Assembly (NCBI GenBank): GCA_963729365.1
Contig: CAVSNQ010000013.1
Coordinates: 868,001-932,000 of the forward strand
Direction: 5' to 3'
Length of the DNA stretch: 64,000 bases
Source: JASHPR01 sp963729365
Lineage (GTDB): Bacteria > Actinomycetota > Actinomycetes > Streptosporangiales > Streptosporangiaceae
Both the position numbers and the translations under genes were made by a program. Of the stretch, positions 1 to 9,234 are shown piece after piece. The first letter of the stretch is position 1. Every line of letters starts with the position of its first letter. The notes beneath the pieces are model-generated. The model saw only the letters and a list, made by a program, of their open reading frames with translations, was not told the origin of the DNA and did no database searches.

Positions 1-1247
1 GCGATCATCTGGCCGAGGCGGGAGAGTGCGTTGTTGACGGCGGAAGCGATCCCGGAGTGGCGCGCATCGACGCTGGCCAGCACAGTCGCGGTGATGGGGG
101 TGATCAGCGCGGCGAGACCGGTCCCGAATACGACCAGCGAGGGCAGCACTGCGGCGAAGTAGTTGTCGCCGGGGTGGATCCGTGCCATCAGCAGCAGTCC
201 CGCGCCGGCCAGGACGGCTCCGGCGGTCAGCGGGATCCGCGGGCCGATGCGCTGGGCGATCGCTCCCGATGGGCCGGAGCCGATCAGCAGCAGCATCGTG
301 ACCGGCAGCGTCGCGGCCCCGGCCTGAAGGGCGGTGTAGCCGAGGCTGATCTGCAGGAACGCGACGAACAGGAAGATCACGCCGCCGAGCGCTGCATAGG
401 TCACCAGCGCGAGCACAGTGGCGCTGGCGAACTGGCGGGAGCGAAACAATTCCAGCGGAAGCATCGGGTGGCCGCTGCGCCGCTCCACGACAACAAAGGC
501 GCCGGCGGCGATCAGGCTGACCGCCGCAGCGGTAATCACGGCGGGGGTCAGGCCCCCGGAGGCCTGGATCAGCGCGAAGCACAAACCGGCGATGGCCAGC
601 GTGGCAAGCGCAGCACCGGGCAGATCAAGGCCCCCAGCACGCGTGGGGTCCCGGGACTCTGGCAGCTTGACAACCGCGGCGACGATGACGAACGCCCCCA
701 GCGGCAGGTTGATCAGGAAGACCGCACGCCATGACAGTGCATCGGTCAGGTAGCCGCCGACGGGTGGGCCGACGGCGGCCGCGACCGAGGTCAGGCCTGC
801 CCACGCGCCGATCGCCCGGGTCCGGTCATCGGGATGAAATTCCGCGTCGATGATGGCCAGGCTGCCTGGGGTGAGCAGAGCCCCGCCAACACCTTGAACA
901 AACCGGGCGGCGACGAGCAGCTGAATTGTCGGGGCGGCCGCGCACAGCGCGGAGGCGGCTACGAAAGCCCCCACTCCCAGGATGAACACGCGACGCCGGC
1001 CATAAAGGTCGCTGAGCGAACCGGCGGGCAGAACAAGCGCCGCGAGGGTGAGCACATAACCGTCCAGCGTCCACTGCAGCCCCGCGACGCCCGCGCCGAG
1101 ATCACGGCCGATCGCCGGCAACGCCACGTTGACAACCGTCGCTTCCAGCAGCACCATCGCCTCGCCCAGCACCGCCACCGCGAGCACCCAGCGACCGGCG
1201 GCCGAAGCGAGCCGCACCGAGCCAGGCCCTCCGCCCTCATTCCCCAC
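1..1247 (-). CDS. MFS drug/multidrug efflux transporter (EmrB/QacA type), 3' end outside window
   Basis: The reading frame runs without a stop from about 1247 to the left edge, so the C-terminus is missing. It begins with a hydrophobic segment followed by the EATVVNVALP signature of the DHA2 (EmrB/QacA, 14-TM) family, then the loop motif DLYGRRRV (MFS motif A) and alternating hydrophobic helices. The last visible stretch, SGIASAVNNA, is the conserved late-helix motif of the same family. An in-frame TAG at about 1272 bounds the frame. I chose GTG 1247 because a GGAAGG ribosome site lies about 9 nt upstream; GTG 1256 and GTG 1217 are alternatives. By family it is a proton-driven inner-membrane exporter; the substrate cannot be read from sequence. 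Confidence 0.85.
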   Translation of the reverse strand, partial: MGNEGGGPGSVRLASAAGRWVLAVAVLGEAMVLLEATVVNVALPAIGRDLGAGVAGLQWTLDGYVLTLAALVLPAGSLSDLYGRRRVFILGVGAFVAASALCAAAPTIQLLVAARFVQGVGGALLTPGSLAIIDAEFHPDDRTRAIGAWAGLTSVAAAVGPPVGGYLTDALSWRAVFLINLPLGAFVIVAAVVKLPESRDPTRAGGLDLPGAALATLAIAGLCFALIQASGGLTPAVITAAAVSLIAAGAFVVVERRSGHPMLPLELFRSRQFASATVLALVTYAALGGVIFLFVAFLQISLGYTALQAGAATLPVTMLLLIGSGPSGAIAQRIGPRIPLTAGAVLAGAGLLLMARIHPGDNYFAAVLPSLVVFGTGLAALITPITATVLASVDARHSGIASAVNNALSRLGQMI

Positions 1248-1599
1248 CCACTGCACCCTTCCTGGCGGCCCTCGCTAGCCTCAGTGTGTCTCCCCTCCGA
1301 GCTGATCGTCCAAGCTCGCGCGATCGCCGGCGGCTGAGCCCGTACCTGGCGCGGGTGATCTCGGTGGCCGGCACCTGAAACCCCCGGCGGCTGCGGCTCC
1401 CGGCCCGGGCCAGCTGCGCCGGTGACCCGCACAGCTGCTGACCGCTGCTTGCTGCCGCCCGCGCGATGAGGGTGCGATCGTTATCGAGCAGCCACGCCTC
1501 GTCGCCGATCCCGGGCAGCGCACGACCGAAACGCCGGCCCGCGGCACTGTTGATCGCGTTGAAAGCTCCCCGGTACGTGAGCGCCCACCCAGGACACAT
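1237..1599 (-). pseudogene. Possible decayed remnant of a small secreted/lipoprotein-like gene
   Basis: The 1248-1702 gap has no convincing intact gene. A minus-strand frame here encodes a short stretch around GIGDEAWLLDNDRTLIAR. That resembles the 'G-GDEA...L.VR' core seen in actinobacterial DUF3558-like secreted proteins. On both sides the sequence turns into low-complexity Arg/Ala/Gly of shadow-frame character, and the frame runs into the start of the MFS gene. I read it tentatively as the residue of a broken gene; it may be only a chance open frame. Confidence 0.2.
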
Positions 1600-1702
1600 T
1601 CCACCCGGCCGCCGGCCAGGCCGGGGTCACCCTCGTCGGGCCACCCGCGGGCTGGACGACTAACCACCAAGTTGTTGCGGAAAGCTGGGCAGGCCCACCC
1701 AG

Positions 1703-4366
1703 CTAGTGTGCCGGTGGTGGCCCGGTGAGGGCTTCTAGTTCGGCAAGTAGGTCCGGGGCCTCGGCTGCGCCGATCCGCTGGAATATCTTCAGTGCCTGCC
1801 GCAGAAGGATGCCGGCCTGCGTGGCGTGTCCGGCGGCCATGGCGCACCGGCCCAGGCCGGCCAGCGCGTGCGCCTCGTCCCAGGGGCTGGCGATGGCGCG
1901 GGCCAGTTCCAGGGCCTGGCGGTGAGACTCCTCAGCCTGCGAGAGGTCACCGCTGATCCGGAGCAACGTCCCTTTCTCGTTGAGCGCCACGGCCTCACCA
2001 CCCCGGTCACCGATGTCGCGGTAGATGCCCAGGGCCTGCTCCAGCGCCTGAGCCGCGGCCGGGTACTCACCCGTCAGCCGCCGCACGGCTCCCAGGAAGA
2101 GGAGGGCGCTGGCCTGGCCGAGCCGGGCGCCGATGTCGCGGGAGATGCCCAAGGCCTGCTCCAGCGCCTGAGCCGCGGCCGGGTACTCACCCGTCAGCCG
2201 CCGCACGTCTCCGAGGAAGTTGAGGACATTGACCTGGCCGACCCGGTGGCCGAGGTCGCGGAAGATGCCCAGGGCCTGCTCCAGCGCCTGAGCCGCGGCC
2301 GGGTAGTCACCCGTCGCCCGCCGCACGATCCCGAGGTCGCTGAGCGCGTTGGCCTGGCCAAGCCGGTCACCGAGGTCGCGGAAGATGCCCAGGGCCTGCT
2401 CCAGCGCCTGAGCCGCGGCCGGGTAGTCACCCGTCAGCCGCCGCACGATCCCGAGGTCCCAGAGGACGTTGGCCTGGCCAAGCCGGTCACCGAGGTCGCG
2501 GTAGATGCCCAGGGCCTGCTCCAGCGCCTGAGCCGCGGCCGGGTAGTCACCCGTCGCCCGCTGGACGACCCCGAGGGAGCTGAGGGCATTGGCCTGGCCG
2601 AGCCCGTCACCGAGGTCGCGGTAGATGCCCAGGGCCTGCTCCAGCGCCTGAGCCGCGGCCCGGAAATCATCCGCCAGCCGCCGGACGACCCCCAGGTCGG
2701 TGAGGGCGTTGGCCTGGCCAAGCTGATCACCGAGATGCCGCGCGGCCTGGATCGCGGCTGTGTGACGGGCGATGGTCTCAGCCCACGGACCGTCGCGCCG
2801 GAGCAGGCCGGCGACCGCGGCGGTGAGGGCGATGACCCGGGCGTGCTGGCCGGTGCCGGCGGCGTGGTCGAGGCAGGCGAGCAGGCTGGCGCGCTCGGCG
2901 CGAGCCCAGGCCAGCGCCTGCTCCTGGCCAGCCATGGCGGGAACCGCGGCCGGGACCTCGCCGCCCGCGGAGGCCCGGGCAGGACGGACCTGACGGGCGA
3001 TGAGCGCGTCGGCGAGGGCAGCGGTGTGCTGGTAGTAATCCAGCAACCGCTCGGTCGCCTGCTCCCGGTCACGGTCCGGATCCAGGCGGCCGGCCAGAGC
3101 GCGGGCGTGCTCGCGGATCAGGTCGTGCATCCGGTACCGGCCCTGGGCCGGCTCGGTGAGCAGGTACTGGTCATACAGAGCCTCTAGGCCGCGGCGGGCG
3201 GCAGCCAGGCCTTTGCCGATCAGGGCGGCGGCGGCGTAGGCGTCGATGTCGGCACCGGGGTGCAGCCCTAGCCGGCGGAACACCTGCTGCTGATCCTCGG
3301 CCAGATCCGCATACGACAAGTCGAACGCGGCGGCCACCGACAGATTCTCCGTGGCCATCAGCTCCAACCGGTCGAGGGCAGACGCCAGCTCGGCGGCGCG
3401 CCCGGCTGCGGTCCAGGCCGGGTGGTGGTGTAGCTGGCGGGCCAGCATCCCGACCGCCAGTGGCAGGTACCCGCACAGCGCGGTGATCTCCGCCACCGCC
3501 GGGTCCTCGGGCGCCAGGCCGGGCCGGTCGGCCAGCCGGGCCAGCAGCTCAGCGGCCTCGTCGGCGGGCAGCGTGTCGAGGCTGATCGACTGCGCGTCCT
3601 CCAGCGCGGTCAGGTGGCGGCGGCTGGTAACCAGCACCAGGCTCCCCGCCGAGCCGGGCAGCAGCGGCGCCACCTGCTCGTGCCCGGCAGCGTCATCGAG
3701 GAGTAGCAGCAGCTGCTTGCCGGCCAGCCGGTCCCGCCATAGCGCCATCCGCGCCTCCAGGCCGGGCGGGATTTGCGCGGGTGAGACCCCGCCGATCAGC
3801 AGCAGGCTGGCCAGGGCGTCCTCTGGGGCCACGGGCGGATGGCCGGGGGTGTGCCCGTGCAGCGGCAAGAACACCTGCCCGTCGGGGAACCGCGGCGCCA
3901 GCTGGTGCGCCGCGTGCACCGCCAGCGCCGTCTTGCCGATCCCGGCCATCCCGCCGATCGCGTGAATGCTCACCACCCCGCCCAGGCTCCCGGCACCCGT
4001 CACCGCGCCGGTCAGCCGGCGCAGCTCAGGCTCTCGGCCGGTGAAGCTAGCGATATCCCGCGGCAGCGTCCGGGTCGCCGCCGCCACCCCGGCCGCCGCC
4101 ACCGCCGGCGATGCTGCCGCTGGTGACCGGCCGCGGGCAGCCGCCTCAAAGGAGGCCCGCGCGGCCGCGTCCAGGCCCAGCGCATCGGCCAGCAGCCGGG
4201 CGGTCTCCTTGCGGGCGGTCAGCGCCACTCCCCGCTCCAGGTCGCTGACCGTTCGTCCCCCCACGCCGGCGGCTTCGGCCAGCTCTTCCTGCGTCAGCCC
4301 CGCCTCAGCCCGCAACCGGCGCAGCAAGCCCGCGAACGACACCACTGGCGGCTCGATCGCGACCAC
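1703..4366 (-). CDS. HTH + NB-ARC (STAND) + TPR transcriptional regulator
   Basis: About 887 aa from GTG 4366. Residues about 10-65 form an XRE-type helix-turn-helix (LTQEELAEAAGV...TVSDLERG). A STAND/NB-ARC ATPase follows, with Walker A GGMAGIGKT at about 136-144, a Walker B-like LLLLLDDA and the LVTSRR sensor motif. The C-terminal third is a TPR array of seven 40-residue units, six of them nearly identical. STAND proteins of this layout are ATP-dependent switches: the TPR part senses a ligand or partner and the HTH acts on DNA. The frame stays open to 4645 (ATG 4555 and others are possible), but I start at GTG 4366, 9 residues before the HTH homology. No target operon is evident; the upstream neighbour is a divergent TM2-domain gene. 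Confidence 0.85.
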   Translation of the reverse strand: MVAIEPPVVSFAGLLRRLRAEAGLTQEELAEAAGVGGRTVSDLERGVALTARKETARLLADALGLDAAARASFEAAARGRSPAAASPAVAAAGVAAATRTLPRDIASFTGREPELRRLTGAVTGAGSLGGVVSIHAIGGMAGIGKTALAVHAAHQLAPRFPDGQVFLPLHGHTPGHPPVAPEDALASLLLIGGVSPAQIPPGLEARMALWRDRLAGKQLLLLLDDAAGHEQVAPLLPGSAGSLVLVTSRRHLTALEDAQSISLDTLPADEAAELLARLADRPGLAPEDPAVAEITALCGYLPLAVGMLARQLHHHPAWTAAGRAAELASALDRLELMATENLSVAAAFDLSYADLAEDQQQVFRRLGLHPGADIDAYAAAALIGKGLAAARRGLEALYDQYLLTEPAQGRYRMHDLIREHARALAGRLDPDRDREQATERLLDYYQHTAALADALIARQVRPARASAGGEVPAAVPAMAGQEQALAWARAERASLLACLDHAAGTGQHARVIALTAAVAGLLRRDGPWAETIARHTAAIQAARHLGDQLGQANALTDLGVVRRLADDFRAAAQALEQALGIYRDLGDGLGQANALSSLGVVQRATGDYPAAAQALEQALGIYRDLGDRLGQANVLWDLGIVRRLTGDYPAAAQALEQALGIFRDLGDRLGQANALSDLGIVRRATGDYPAAAQALEQALGIFRDLGHRVGQVNVLNFLGDVRRLTGEYPAAAQALEQALGISRDIGARLGQASALLFLGAVRRLTGEYPAAAQALEQALGIYRDIGDRGGEAVALNEKGTLLRISGDLSQAEESHRQALELARAIASPWDEAHALAGLGRCAMAAGHATQAGILLRQALKIFQRIGAAEAPDLLAELEALTGPPPAH
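2020..2750 (-). repeat. Six in-register 120-bp coding repeats (TPR array)
   Basis: The core agggcctgctccagcgcctg recurs exactly every 120 bp at 2031, 2151 (one mismatch), 2271, 2391, 2511 and 2631 (+ strand numbering). Each unit encodes one 40-aa TPR with the shared core AAAQALEQALGI. The near identity at nucleotide level implies recent tandem duplication or continuing gene conversion. Confidence 0.9.
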
Positions 4367-4649
4367 CCCCCGCCGCCCATCGGCTGCAGGTCGGCCATCG
4401 CCCAGATAAGCCGGTCCCAGCGGGCCCGCAGACGCCGTGGCAAAAGCGTAACGGCACCGGCGGGCACCCGCTATGCCCCGAGGCAACCGTCCCCGGTCCA
4501 TGGGCCTGGTGCTCAGTTCTTCGGAACCGTGGGTCATCCCGTGGGTCTTCCGCATGGTGACCGCCCATTGTCCCGGCTTACGTTGCCGGTGGAATCCACC
4601 GGCCGGCGCAATCCCGAGAGCGCCCCGGGACCAGGAATGGAGCATTCAG

Positions 4650-5063
4650 ATGTCGTACGAAACAGCCAGCGTTCACCCCGAGGAGATACCAAACATCCCG
4701 CGGATCAAAGCAGTCGAGCCGCAAACCGCACCAGCGCTGGAACCACCCGCCGACGCCCGCGGCGCCGACGCTGCTGGCACAGCGCACACGTCGCACGGAT
4801 CAGCACAGCCAGCGCAACCACAGGTCGTTCCGAAGAACCCGGCGGTCGCCCTCATCGTGTCCGTTTTCCTTCCCGGCGTGGGATCGATGATCAGCGACCA
4901 GCCTGCTATCGGAACGGTGATTCTCGTCTCCTACGTCCTGGGCTGGGTGCTGACCCTTGTCCTCGTGGGATTCGTCATCGTGCCCGCCGCGTGGGTGTTC
5001 GGCCTGGTGCACGCCTACCAGTCAGCCCAGCGGTGGAACCGCGAGCATGGATTCACCAGCTGA
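4650..5063 (+). CDS. TM2-domain small membrane protein
   Basis: 137 aa. The first 60 residues are polar, rich in Pro, Ala and Glu and probably disordered. Two transmembrane helices follow at about 66-85 and 90-115, joined by a short loop containing the FLPGVGSM motif characteristic of TM2 domains, and the protein ends in a charged tail. I chose ATG 4650, with GGAG about 8 nt upstream, over the in-frame ATG 4473, which lies inside the divergent regulator's upstream region. TM2 proteins are integral membrane proteins of mostly unknown role. It is divergent from the STAND regulator, and their promoters must share about 280 bp. Confidence 0.7.
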   Translation: MSYETASVHPEEIPNIPRIKAVEPQTAPALEPPADARGADAAGTAHTSHGSAQPAQPQVVPKNPAVALIVSVFLPGVGSMISDQPAIGTVILVSYVLGWVLTLVLVGFVIVPAAWVFGLVHAYQSAQRWNREHGFTS

Positions 5064-5220
5064 CGCCACGACCAGACACCGGCGCTTGATCGGTAGCGCC
5101 GGTATCTGGCCGCCTCACCGGACGCCGCCCCGCGGGCAGCAAGCACGCCATGGCGGACCCAGGACCGCCCCGATTACCGCACATGCATGCCGGTGAGCGA
5201 GTGTCGCGCGGGAACCGCCC

Positions 5221-5255
5221 ACTGGTACAATAACCAGTACCACTAGTTGAGGAGG
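5221..5255 (+). promoter_or_regulatory. Promoter/operator of the yefM-yoeB operon
   Basis: A perfect inverted repeat ACTGGT-N6-ACCAGT spans 5221-5238. It overlaps a -10-like TACAAT at 5226-5231, and GGAGG (5251-5255) lies 6 nt before the antitoxin ATG. YefM/Phd antitoxins autorepress by binding palindromes over their own promoter, so this is the expected operator. No good -35 is visible. Confidence 0.5.
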
Positions 5256-5261
5256 CTCCCC

Positions 5262-5507
5262 ATGGCGATCACAGCCAGCGAAGCCCGCAAGAACCTGTTC
5301 CCGCTCATCGAGAAGGTCAACGACGACCGCACCCCGATCGAGATCACTTCCCGTCGCGGAGATGCCGTGCTGCTATCCCGAGCCGACTATGAGGCGCTGG
5401 AGGAAACGGCCCATCTGCTCCGCGTCCCGGCCAACGCCAAGCGGCTGATCGAAAGCCTGCACCAGGCCCGCTCAGGCCAGCGCGAAGAGCACGACCTGGC
5501 CCGGTGA
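5262..5507 (+). CDS. yefM: Antitoxin, YefM/Phd family
   Basis: 81 aa. The N-terminus (MAITASEARKNLFPLIEKV) is the standard Phd/YefM DNA-binding and dimerisation fold, followed by the conserved TSRRGDAVLLS strand and DYEALEET helix. The charged C-terminal tail would wrap the toxin. ATG 5262 is preceded by GGAGG at 5251. Its stop codon overlaps the toxin start (GTGA), so the two are translationally coupled. By family it neutralises YoeB and, with it, represses the operon. Confidence 0.93.
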   Translation: MAITASEARKNLFPLIEKVNDDRTPIEITSRRGDAVLLSRADYEALEETAHLLRVPANAKRLIESLHQARSGQREEHDLAR

Positions 5508-5761
5508 GGCTCGTCTTCACCCCCCATGGCTGGGAGGACTACACCTATTGGCTGTCGGCCGACCGAGCCACCCTGAAGCGAATCAACCGGCTGATCGATG
5601 ACGCCCTGCGCGACCCAGTCGCCGGAATCGGCAAGCCCGAACCGCTACGCCACATGCTCGCAGGCGCTTGGTCCCGGCGCATCAGCGAGGAACACCGCCT
5701 GGTCTACCTTGTGGACGGCGATGATCTAGTGATCCTGCAAGCCCGGTTCCACTACAAATAG
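5504..5761 (+). CDS. yoeB: Toxin, Txe/YoeB family ribosome-dependent mRNA interferase
   Basis: 85 aa, the usual YoeB length. The GTG start overlaps the antitoxin stop. Family landmarks are WEDYTYW near the N-terminus, LKRINRLIDDALRDP in the middle, GKPEPLR, and the catalytic C-terminal region with SRRISEEHRLVY and the terminal FHYK. The conserved Glu, Arg and His of the RNase site and the C-terminal aromatic residue are all present, so the toxin looks intact. YoeB cleaves mRNA in the ribosomal A site. Confidence 0.93.
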   Translation: MRLVFTPHGWEDYTYWLSADRATLKRINRLIDDALRDPVAGIGKPEPLRHMLAGAWSRRISEEHRLVYLVDGDDLVILQARFHYK

Positions 5762-5819
5762 GCACGCGATTTTGCCGCGGACGAGCGATCCGCGAGCGCC
5801 CGGTGCGTCGAAGTGTCCC

Positions 5820-5850
5820 GGCAGAGTGATCATTCTGCCATAACGGGTTT
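5820..5850 (+). terminator. Hairpin terminator after yoeB
   Basis: Stem GGCAGA (5820-5825) pairs with TCTGCC (5834-5839) around TGATCA-containing sequence, followed by ataacggg and TTTT at 5847-5850. It lies 58 nt after the yoeB stop. Confidence 0.4.
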
Positions 5851-6107
5851 TGCTCGCTGTCGACGAGCAGTTGGCGAAGCTGTCACGGAGAGTAACGTGA
5901 GGCCTGTTCGCATGAGCCCCCGGAGCCGCCGTTCAGTACGCCGCGGACGGTGACTGTCCGGCTGGTTGCGGACATCCAGAACCGGCCGTTCTGGCGCGTC
6001 GGCACTGGTCGGGCTTCTGAGTGCTGCGTTGCCTCTGCGGGACGAAGCAGGCCCGCGAGAACCACCGACCTTCCGCTTTGCGAGTCCACGCAGCTGCTGC
6101 AGCGAGG
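5840..6107. other. Gene-free stretch after the toxin-antitoxin operon
   Basis: Between the yoeB stop (5761) and the convergent membrane-protein gene (stop 6108) I see only the hairpin at 5820-5850. Short open frames on both strands lack ribosome sites and family resemblance. Confidence 0.5.
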
Positions 6108-6590
6108 CTATTCCGTGATCTTGGTTAGGAGCAGCCAGGCGCTCGTGACGCCGCCAGCAAGAGCTACGAATACCGGCCCAACCAGAACGTAGAGTCCCGC
6201 GTGCACTCCCAGGACCAGGACGATGCCTGCAGCCAGCAGCAGCAGCGAAGTGACCGTGGTAGGAGTAACAGCCTCCAGTACGGGCGCGATCGCCTGATTA
6301 CTCCTCTCGCCCTTCGCGCGGCGATCCAGAATTTGGAGGCCCGTGCCCGTGATCACGGCGAGAACGACCAGCTCGGCGCCGAGCGCGCGGTACGTCTGTC
6401 CGGGAATCGCGATCAAGACCGAGATAATAAGGACTATGCCGAACAAGCTCAGCGTCTGCGCCGCCCGGTTCCGCAGTTCCTGAGACTTCGCGATGTAGGT
6501 GATCCTGATCGAGACCGCCACGAACAACAGCCCGGTCAGTGTGGCGGCGGCGCCACCACAGATCTCGGCGAACGTGTCCCACGCTTTCAA
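6108..6590 (-). CDS. Small actinobacterial integral membrane protein, function unknown
   Basis: About 160 aa with four or five hydrophobic helices. It begins LKAWDTFAEICGGAAATLTGLLFVA, a conserved opening in an actinobacterial membrane-protein family of unknown function, followed by KSQELRNRAAQTL. I chose TTG 6590 because GGAGGGA lies 5 nt upstream and because TTG overlaps the upstream gene's stop (TTGA), as expected in an operon. A longer open frame joins it to the upstream gene, but only through a frameshifted segment. Confidence 0.7.
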   Translation of the reverse strand: MKAWDTFAEICGGAAATLTGLLFVAVSIRITYIAKSQELRNRAAQTLSLFGIVLIISVLIAIPGQTYRALGAELVVLAVITGTGLQILDRRAKGERSNQAIAPVLEAVTPTTVTSLLLLAAGIVLVLGVHAGLYVLVGPVFVALAGGVTSAWLLLTKITE

Positions 6591-7241
6591 GCGAATCCCT
6601 CCGTCTGCCCAAACAAAACCATGAACGCGCGGGCTCTTGCCGGGGAGGATACGGCTCTGCCACGTTCCCAGGCGGAAGCGCACGCCCTCAGCTTGCGATT
6701 GACCATGGAGCTGGCTGCGAGCATGACGAGGATGGCCAGGAACGCGATGATCGCTGCCGGACCGAGGATGACCTGCACGCCCCGGGCGATCATCGCCACG
6801 ATGAGCACGTACAGGGCGCCCATCCCCGAGCAGCGCGACGATGGCCCCCGCCGGCCCGCTGATGGCCCCGAGCTCCAGACCAACCAGCAGGTATCCCAGA
6901 ACCGGGATGGCGACCGCCGCCGCCAGCATCAGCGGAAAGCGATACCGCGGCCGCAGCGCGGGCGCGAGCGCGCCGGTAGCCACGATGGTGAGGAATCCGG
7001 CGACCGGGCATCCGGCCAGGAAGAAGAACAGCGATTCGCCGCTCCGGTCTCCGGCTGGCAGCGGGCGGATGTCGAGCACGGCGAGATGGGCGCCTTGTTT
7101 GGCGGCCACGGCCTGGAACAGCGTTTCCACCGTGTTGGCCACCGCGAGCCCCGACGCGCTGCTGACGATCACGGTCGCGGCTGGTTTGGCTGGCGTTGCC
7201 GGGACGTAAGCCCCGTACAGGACAGCAAGGAAGAGACACAC
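6587..7241 (-). pseudogene. Membrane protein of YhgE/Pip- or DUF3533-like type, frameshifted
   Basis: Two frames share one protein. The first, from 7241, has a short hydrophobic start, an extracytoplasmic-looking segment (ATVIVSSASGLAVANTVETL) and the helices FFFLAGCPVAGFLTIVAT and LMLAAAVAIPVLGYLLVG. It breaks at a GGGG run (6824-6827). The second frame continues with ALYVLIVAMIARGVQVILGP and IIAFLAILVMLAAS to a stop at 6587. Removing one G joins them. The architecture recalls the YhgE/Pip or DUF3533 membrane proteins, truncated at the N-terminus. It could be a true pseudogene or an assembly error. Confidence 0.55.
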
Positions 7242-7262
7242 GGCGATCTCCGTGGAGGAGCG

Positions 7263-8501
7263 TCAAGTGTTCAGCGTGGCGAGGACCGTATCAAGCCAGT
7301 CGAAGACCACTTGGTGCAGCCTGGACACCGACCCCACTTGGCAGTGTTCGCCGCCTCCTTCTGCCGCGGGGAAAAGGTGGTAGGTCTTCTGGCAGCACAG
7401 AGCCTCGTAGAGCCGGGACGAGTCCGCGGGGTCATTCTCGCCGTCGAGGACGAGCGTGGGACAGGTGACCAGTGGCGCGTAGCCTTCGACGGTGTAGGGG
7501 GCGAAGGCGCGGAGGGCAGCCGCGGGGCTGTCTTCTCCGAAGACCCACATCCCCCACGGGATGGCCGGGCCGAACGTATTGGTTCTGGAGGTCATGATCT
7601 CCTTGATGAGGGCGTCCGCCTTGGTGTCGCTTGTGTCGAGGCCGTCGCCGATGAGTTCCATGATCTCGGGCCCGACCAGGCGGTGCACCATGTCGGCGAA
7701 CGAGTAGAGGCCGTCGTACGCGATCAGGGCGGCCACACGATGCTCGGTGGCGGCGGCCCGTGGCGCGAGCAGGCCGCCGAGGCTCATCCCCATGAGCGCG
7801 ATCCGGTCGGGGTCCACGTCCGGGCGGGCCAGGAGCCAGTCGACGGCAGGGGTGACGACGGCGTCCCAGTCCGGGCGGAACAGCAGCTTCTGGTCACGAA
7901 GCGCGCTGCCTTGCCCGGGGCCGGCAAAGGCGAGCACGTGGTAGCCGCGCCGGGCGGCGGCCGCGCCGCCGGTGAAGTACAGCTCCTCCTCGGTGCTGTC
8001 GAAGCCGCCGTGGTACAGAAGCGTGGGCCGGGCGCCGCCGGGGTCGCCGCCGCCGGGATGGGGGCTGCCGGGTTCTGCCGGGATCCACCATCCGGGCAGC
8101 GTGGTGTCCTCGTAAGGGAATCGCACCGGCTGGGGTGCGGGGTTCATCAGTTGCGCAGCGCGAGCGAAGGTGTCGACGGAGAGCTGGCCCACTTCGCGGA
8201 CGAGAGGGTCATCGGCTGGGCCGGCGCGCAGGTAGAACTCGCACACCCGGTAGTAGTTGCTGGCCCGCAGGTAGGACTCGCGGGCGCTGACGGGATGCCC
8301 TTCGGTGGCGCTGCGATCGCCGTCGGCGTGAATCCGTTCGGCGAGCGCCCGCCACTGCGTGTACCAGGCGGTTTTGTCGCCGTCGGGGATCCGGCTCGCC
8401 GTGCTGGTGACCTCGCCGATATCGGCGCCACCATAGGGGGCGTAGCCGAGGGCCCGCAGCGTCTCGAAGGAGAAGGACTTGTCGTTGAAGAGAAACGTCA
8501 T
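7263..8501 (-). CDS. Alpha/beta hydrolase (acyl-peptidase / pseudooxynicotine-hydrolase-like)
   Basis: 412 aa, complete. An N-terminal helical lid domain (about 1-150) precedes an alpha/beta-hydrolase fold. Visible features are the oxyanion-region YHGGFDSTEE, the nucleophile elbow GMSLGG (Ser), the acid in LDGENDP (Asp) and a late His in GEHCQVG. The start ATG 8501 has GAGAGG a few bases upstream. The family includes 2,6-dihydropseudooxynicotine hydrolase and related C-C or ester hydrolases; the substrate is not predictable. A decayed paralogue lies directly upstream and an AraC regulator beyond that, which suggests one regulated catabolic locus that has partly degenerated. Confidence 0.85.
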   Translation of the reverse strand: MTFLFNDKSFSFETLRALGYAPYGGADIGEVTSTASRIPDGDKTAWYTQWRALAERIHADGDRSATEGHPVSARESYLRASNYYRVCEFYLRAGPADDPLVREVGQLSVDTFARAAQLMNPAPQPVRFPYEDTTLPGWWIPAEPGSPHPGGGDPGGARPTLLYHGGFDSTEEELYFTGGAAAARRGYHVLAFAGPGQGSALRDQKLLFRPDWDAVVTPAVDWLLARPDVDPDRIALMGMSLGGLLAPRAAATEHRVAALIAYDGLYSFADMVHRLVGPEIMELIGDGLDTSDTKADALIKEIMTSRTNTFGPAIPWGMWVFGEDSPAAALRAFAPYTVEGYAPLVTCPTLVLDGENDPADSSRLYEALCCQKTYHLFPAAEGGGEHCQVGSVSRLHQVVFDWLDTVLATLNT

Positions 8502-8622
8502 GGTTACCTCTCGGGGATGCGATCGACTCAGGGCCCGTGTCTGGGTATGCGAGTTTGGTTACGGGCTGTGAGTACGGTGGCGGCTGGCCGGAGTGGTGAA
8601 GTGCCCGATCCTCCACCGGTGA

Positions 8623-9234
8623 TCACGCTCTTCTAAACGGCATTGGGGTGATACCGGCCAAGCCGAAGTAGTCCAGGACCGCGGCGACCGGCAGGTGCGA
8701 GTCCGGGGTCATCGGCGTGCCCGCCTCCAGCGCCGCGCCCTGGCCGGGAGCGTCAAATGCGACAACGTCCAGGCCGCGTCACGGAACGCGAGCAATCCAG
8801 GCAGCCATTCCTTGATGTAGCTGTCGAAGCCGCCGAAGATGACGATCGTCCCGCGCGGCTGCGCCGAGGTGAGCCGGTAAGCCGATAGGTGCGTCTGCTG
8901 GTAGGGGACCAGATGATGGTCACCGGGCATCACGCCGTTTTCCGCCAAGACGATATCCAGGAAGCGCTGACGGGCGTGCTCATGCTGCGGATCGCTGGCA
9001 TTGAGGAAGAACTGCGCCATCCGGGCGTAGTAAGCGGCGGCCAGGCGCCAGTCGGCGGCCAGCGCCCTGTCGCTGAGCTCGAGGATCTCGCGTGTCCAGT
9101 CGGCGTAGCTGGCGATGCGAGGTGCCGTTGCCCGCAGCTCGTCCAGCATCTGCTCCTCACCGACCCAGTTTCAGAACCGGTTCAGCTGGAAGTTCAGCGC
9201 GATATCTCGGCGGAGCGGGTGATAGCCCACCGGA
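8623..9234 (-). pseudogene. Decayed paralogue of the adjacent alpha/beta hydrolase
   Basis: The sequence carries the family's N-terminal LNFQLNRF and NWVGEEQMLDEL, the helical lid (YADWTREILELSDRAL) and FGGFDSYIKEWLP, but it is broken three ways. A TGA at 9171-9173 sits where Trp is expected. A single-base deletion at the GG near 8774-8775 shifts the frame away from DAGLDVVAFDAPGQG. Even after correction it stops at 8623, before the nucleophile elbow. It cannot make an active enzyme. The upstream limit is approximate. Confidence 0.75.

Noticed and set aside
1826..3187. Repetitive plus-strand frame opposite the TPR array
   Set aside because: Its repeats reflect the 120-bp units read backwards; TPR consensus is on the minus strand.
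6201..8636. 811-codon plus-strand frame across the hydrolase locus
   Set aside because: It runs opposite clear hydrolase and membrane-protein homologies and has no motif of its own.
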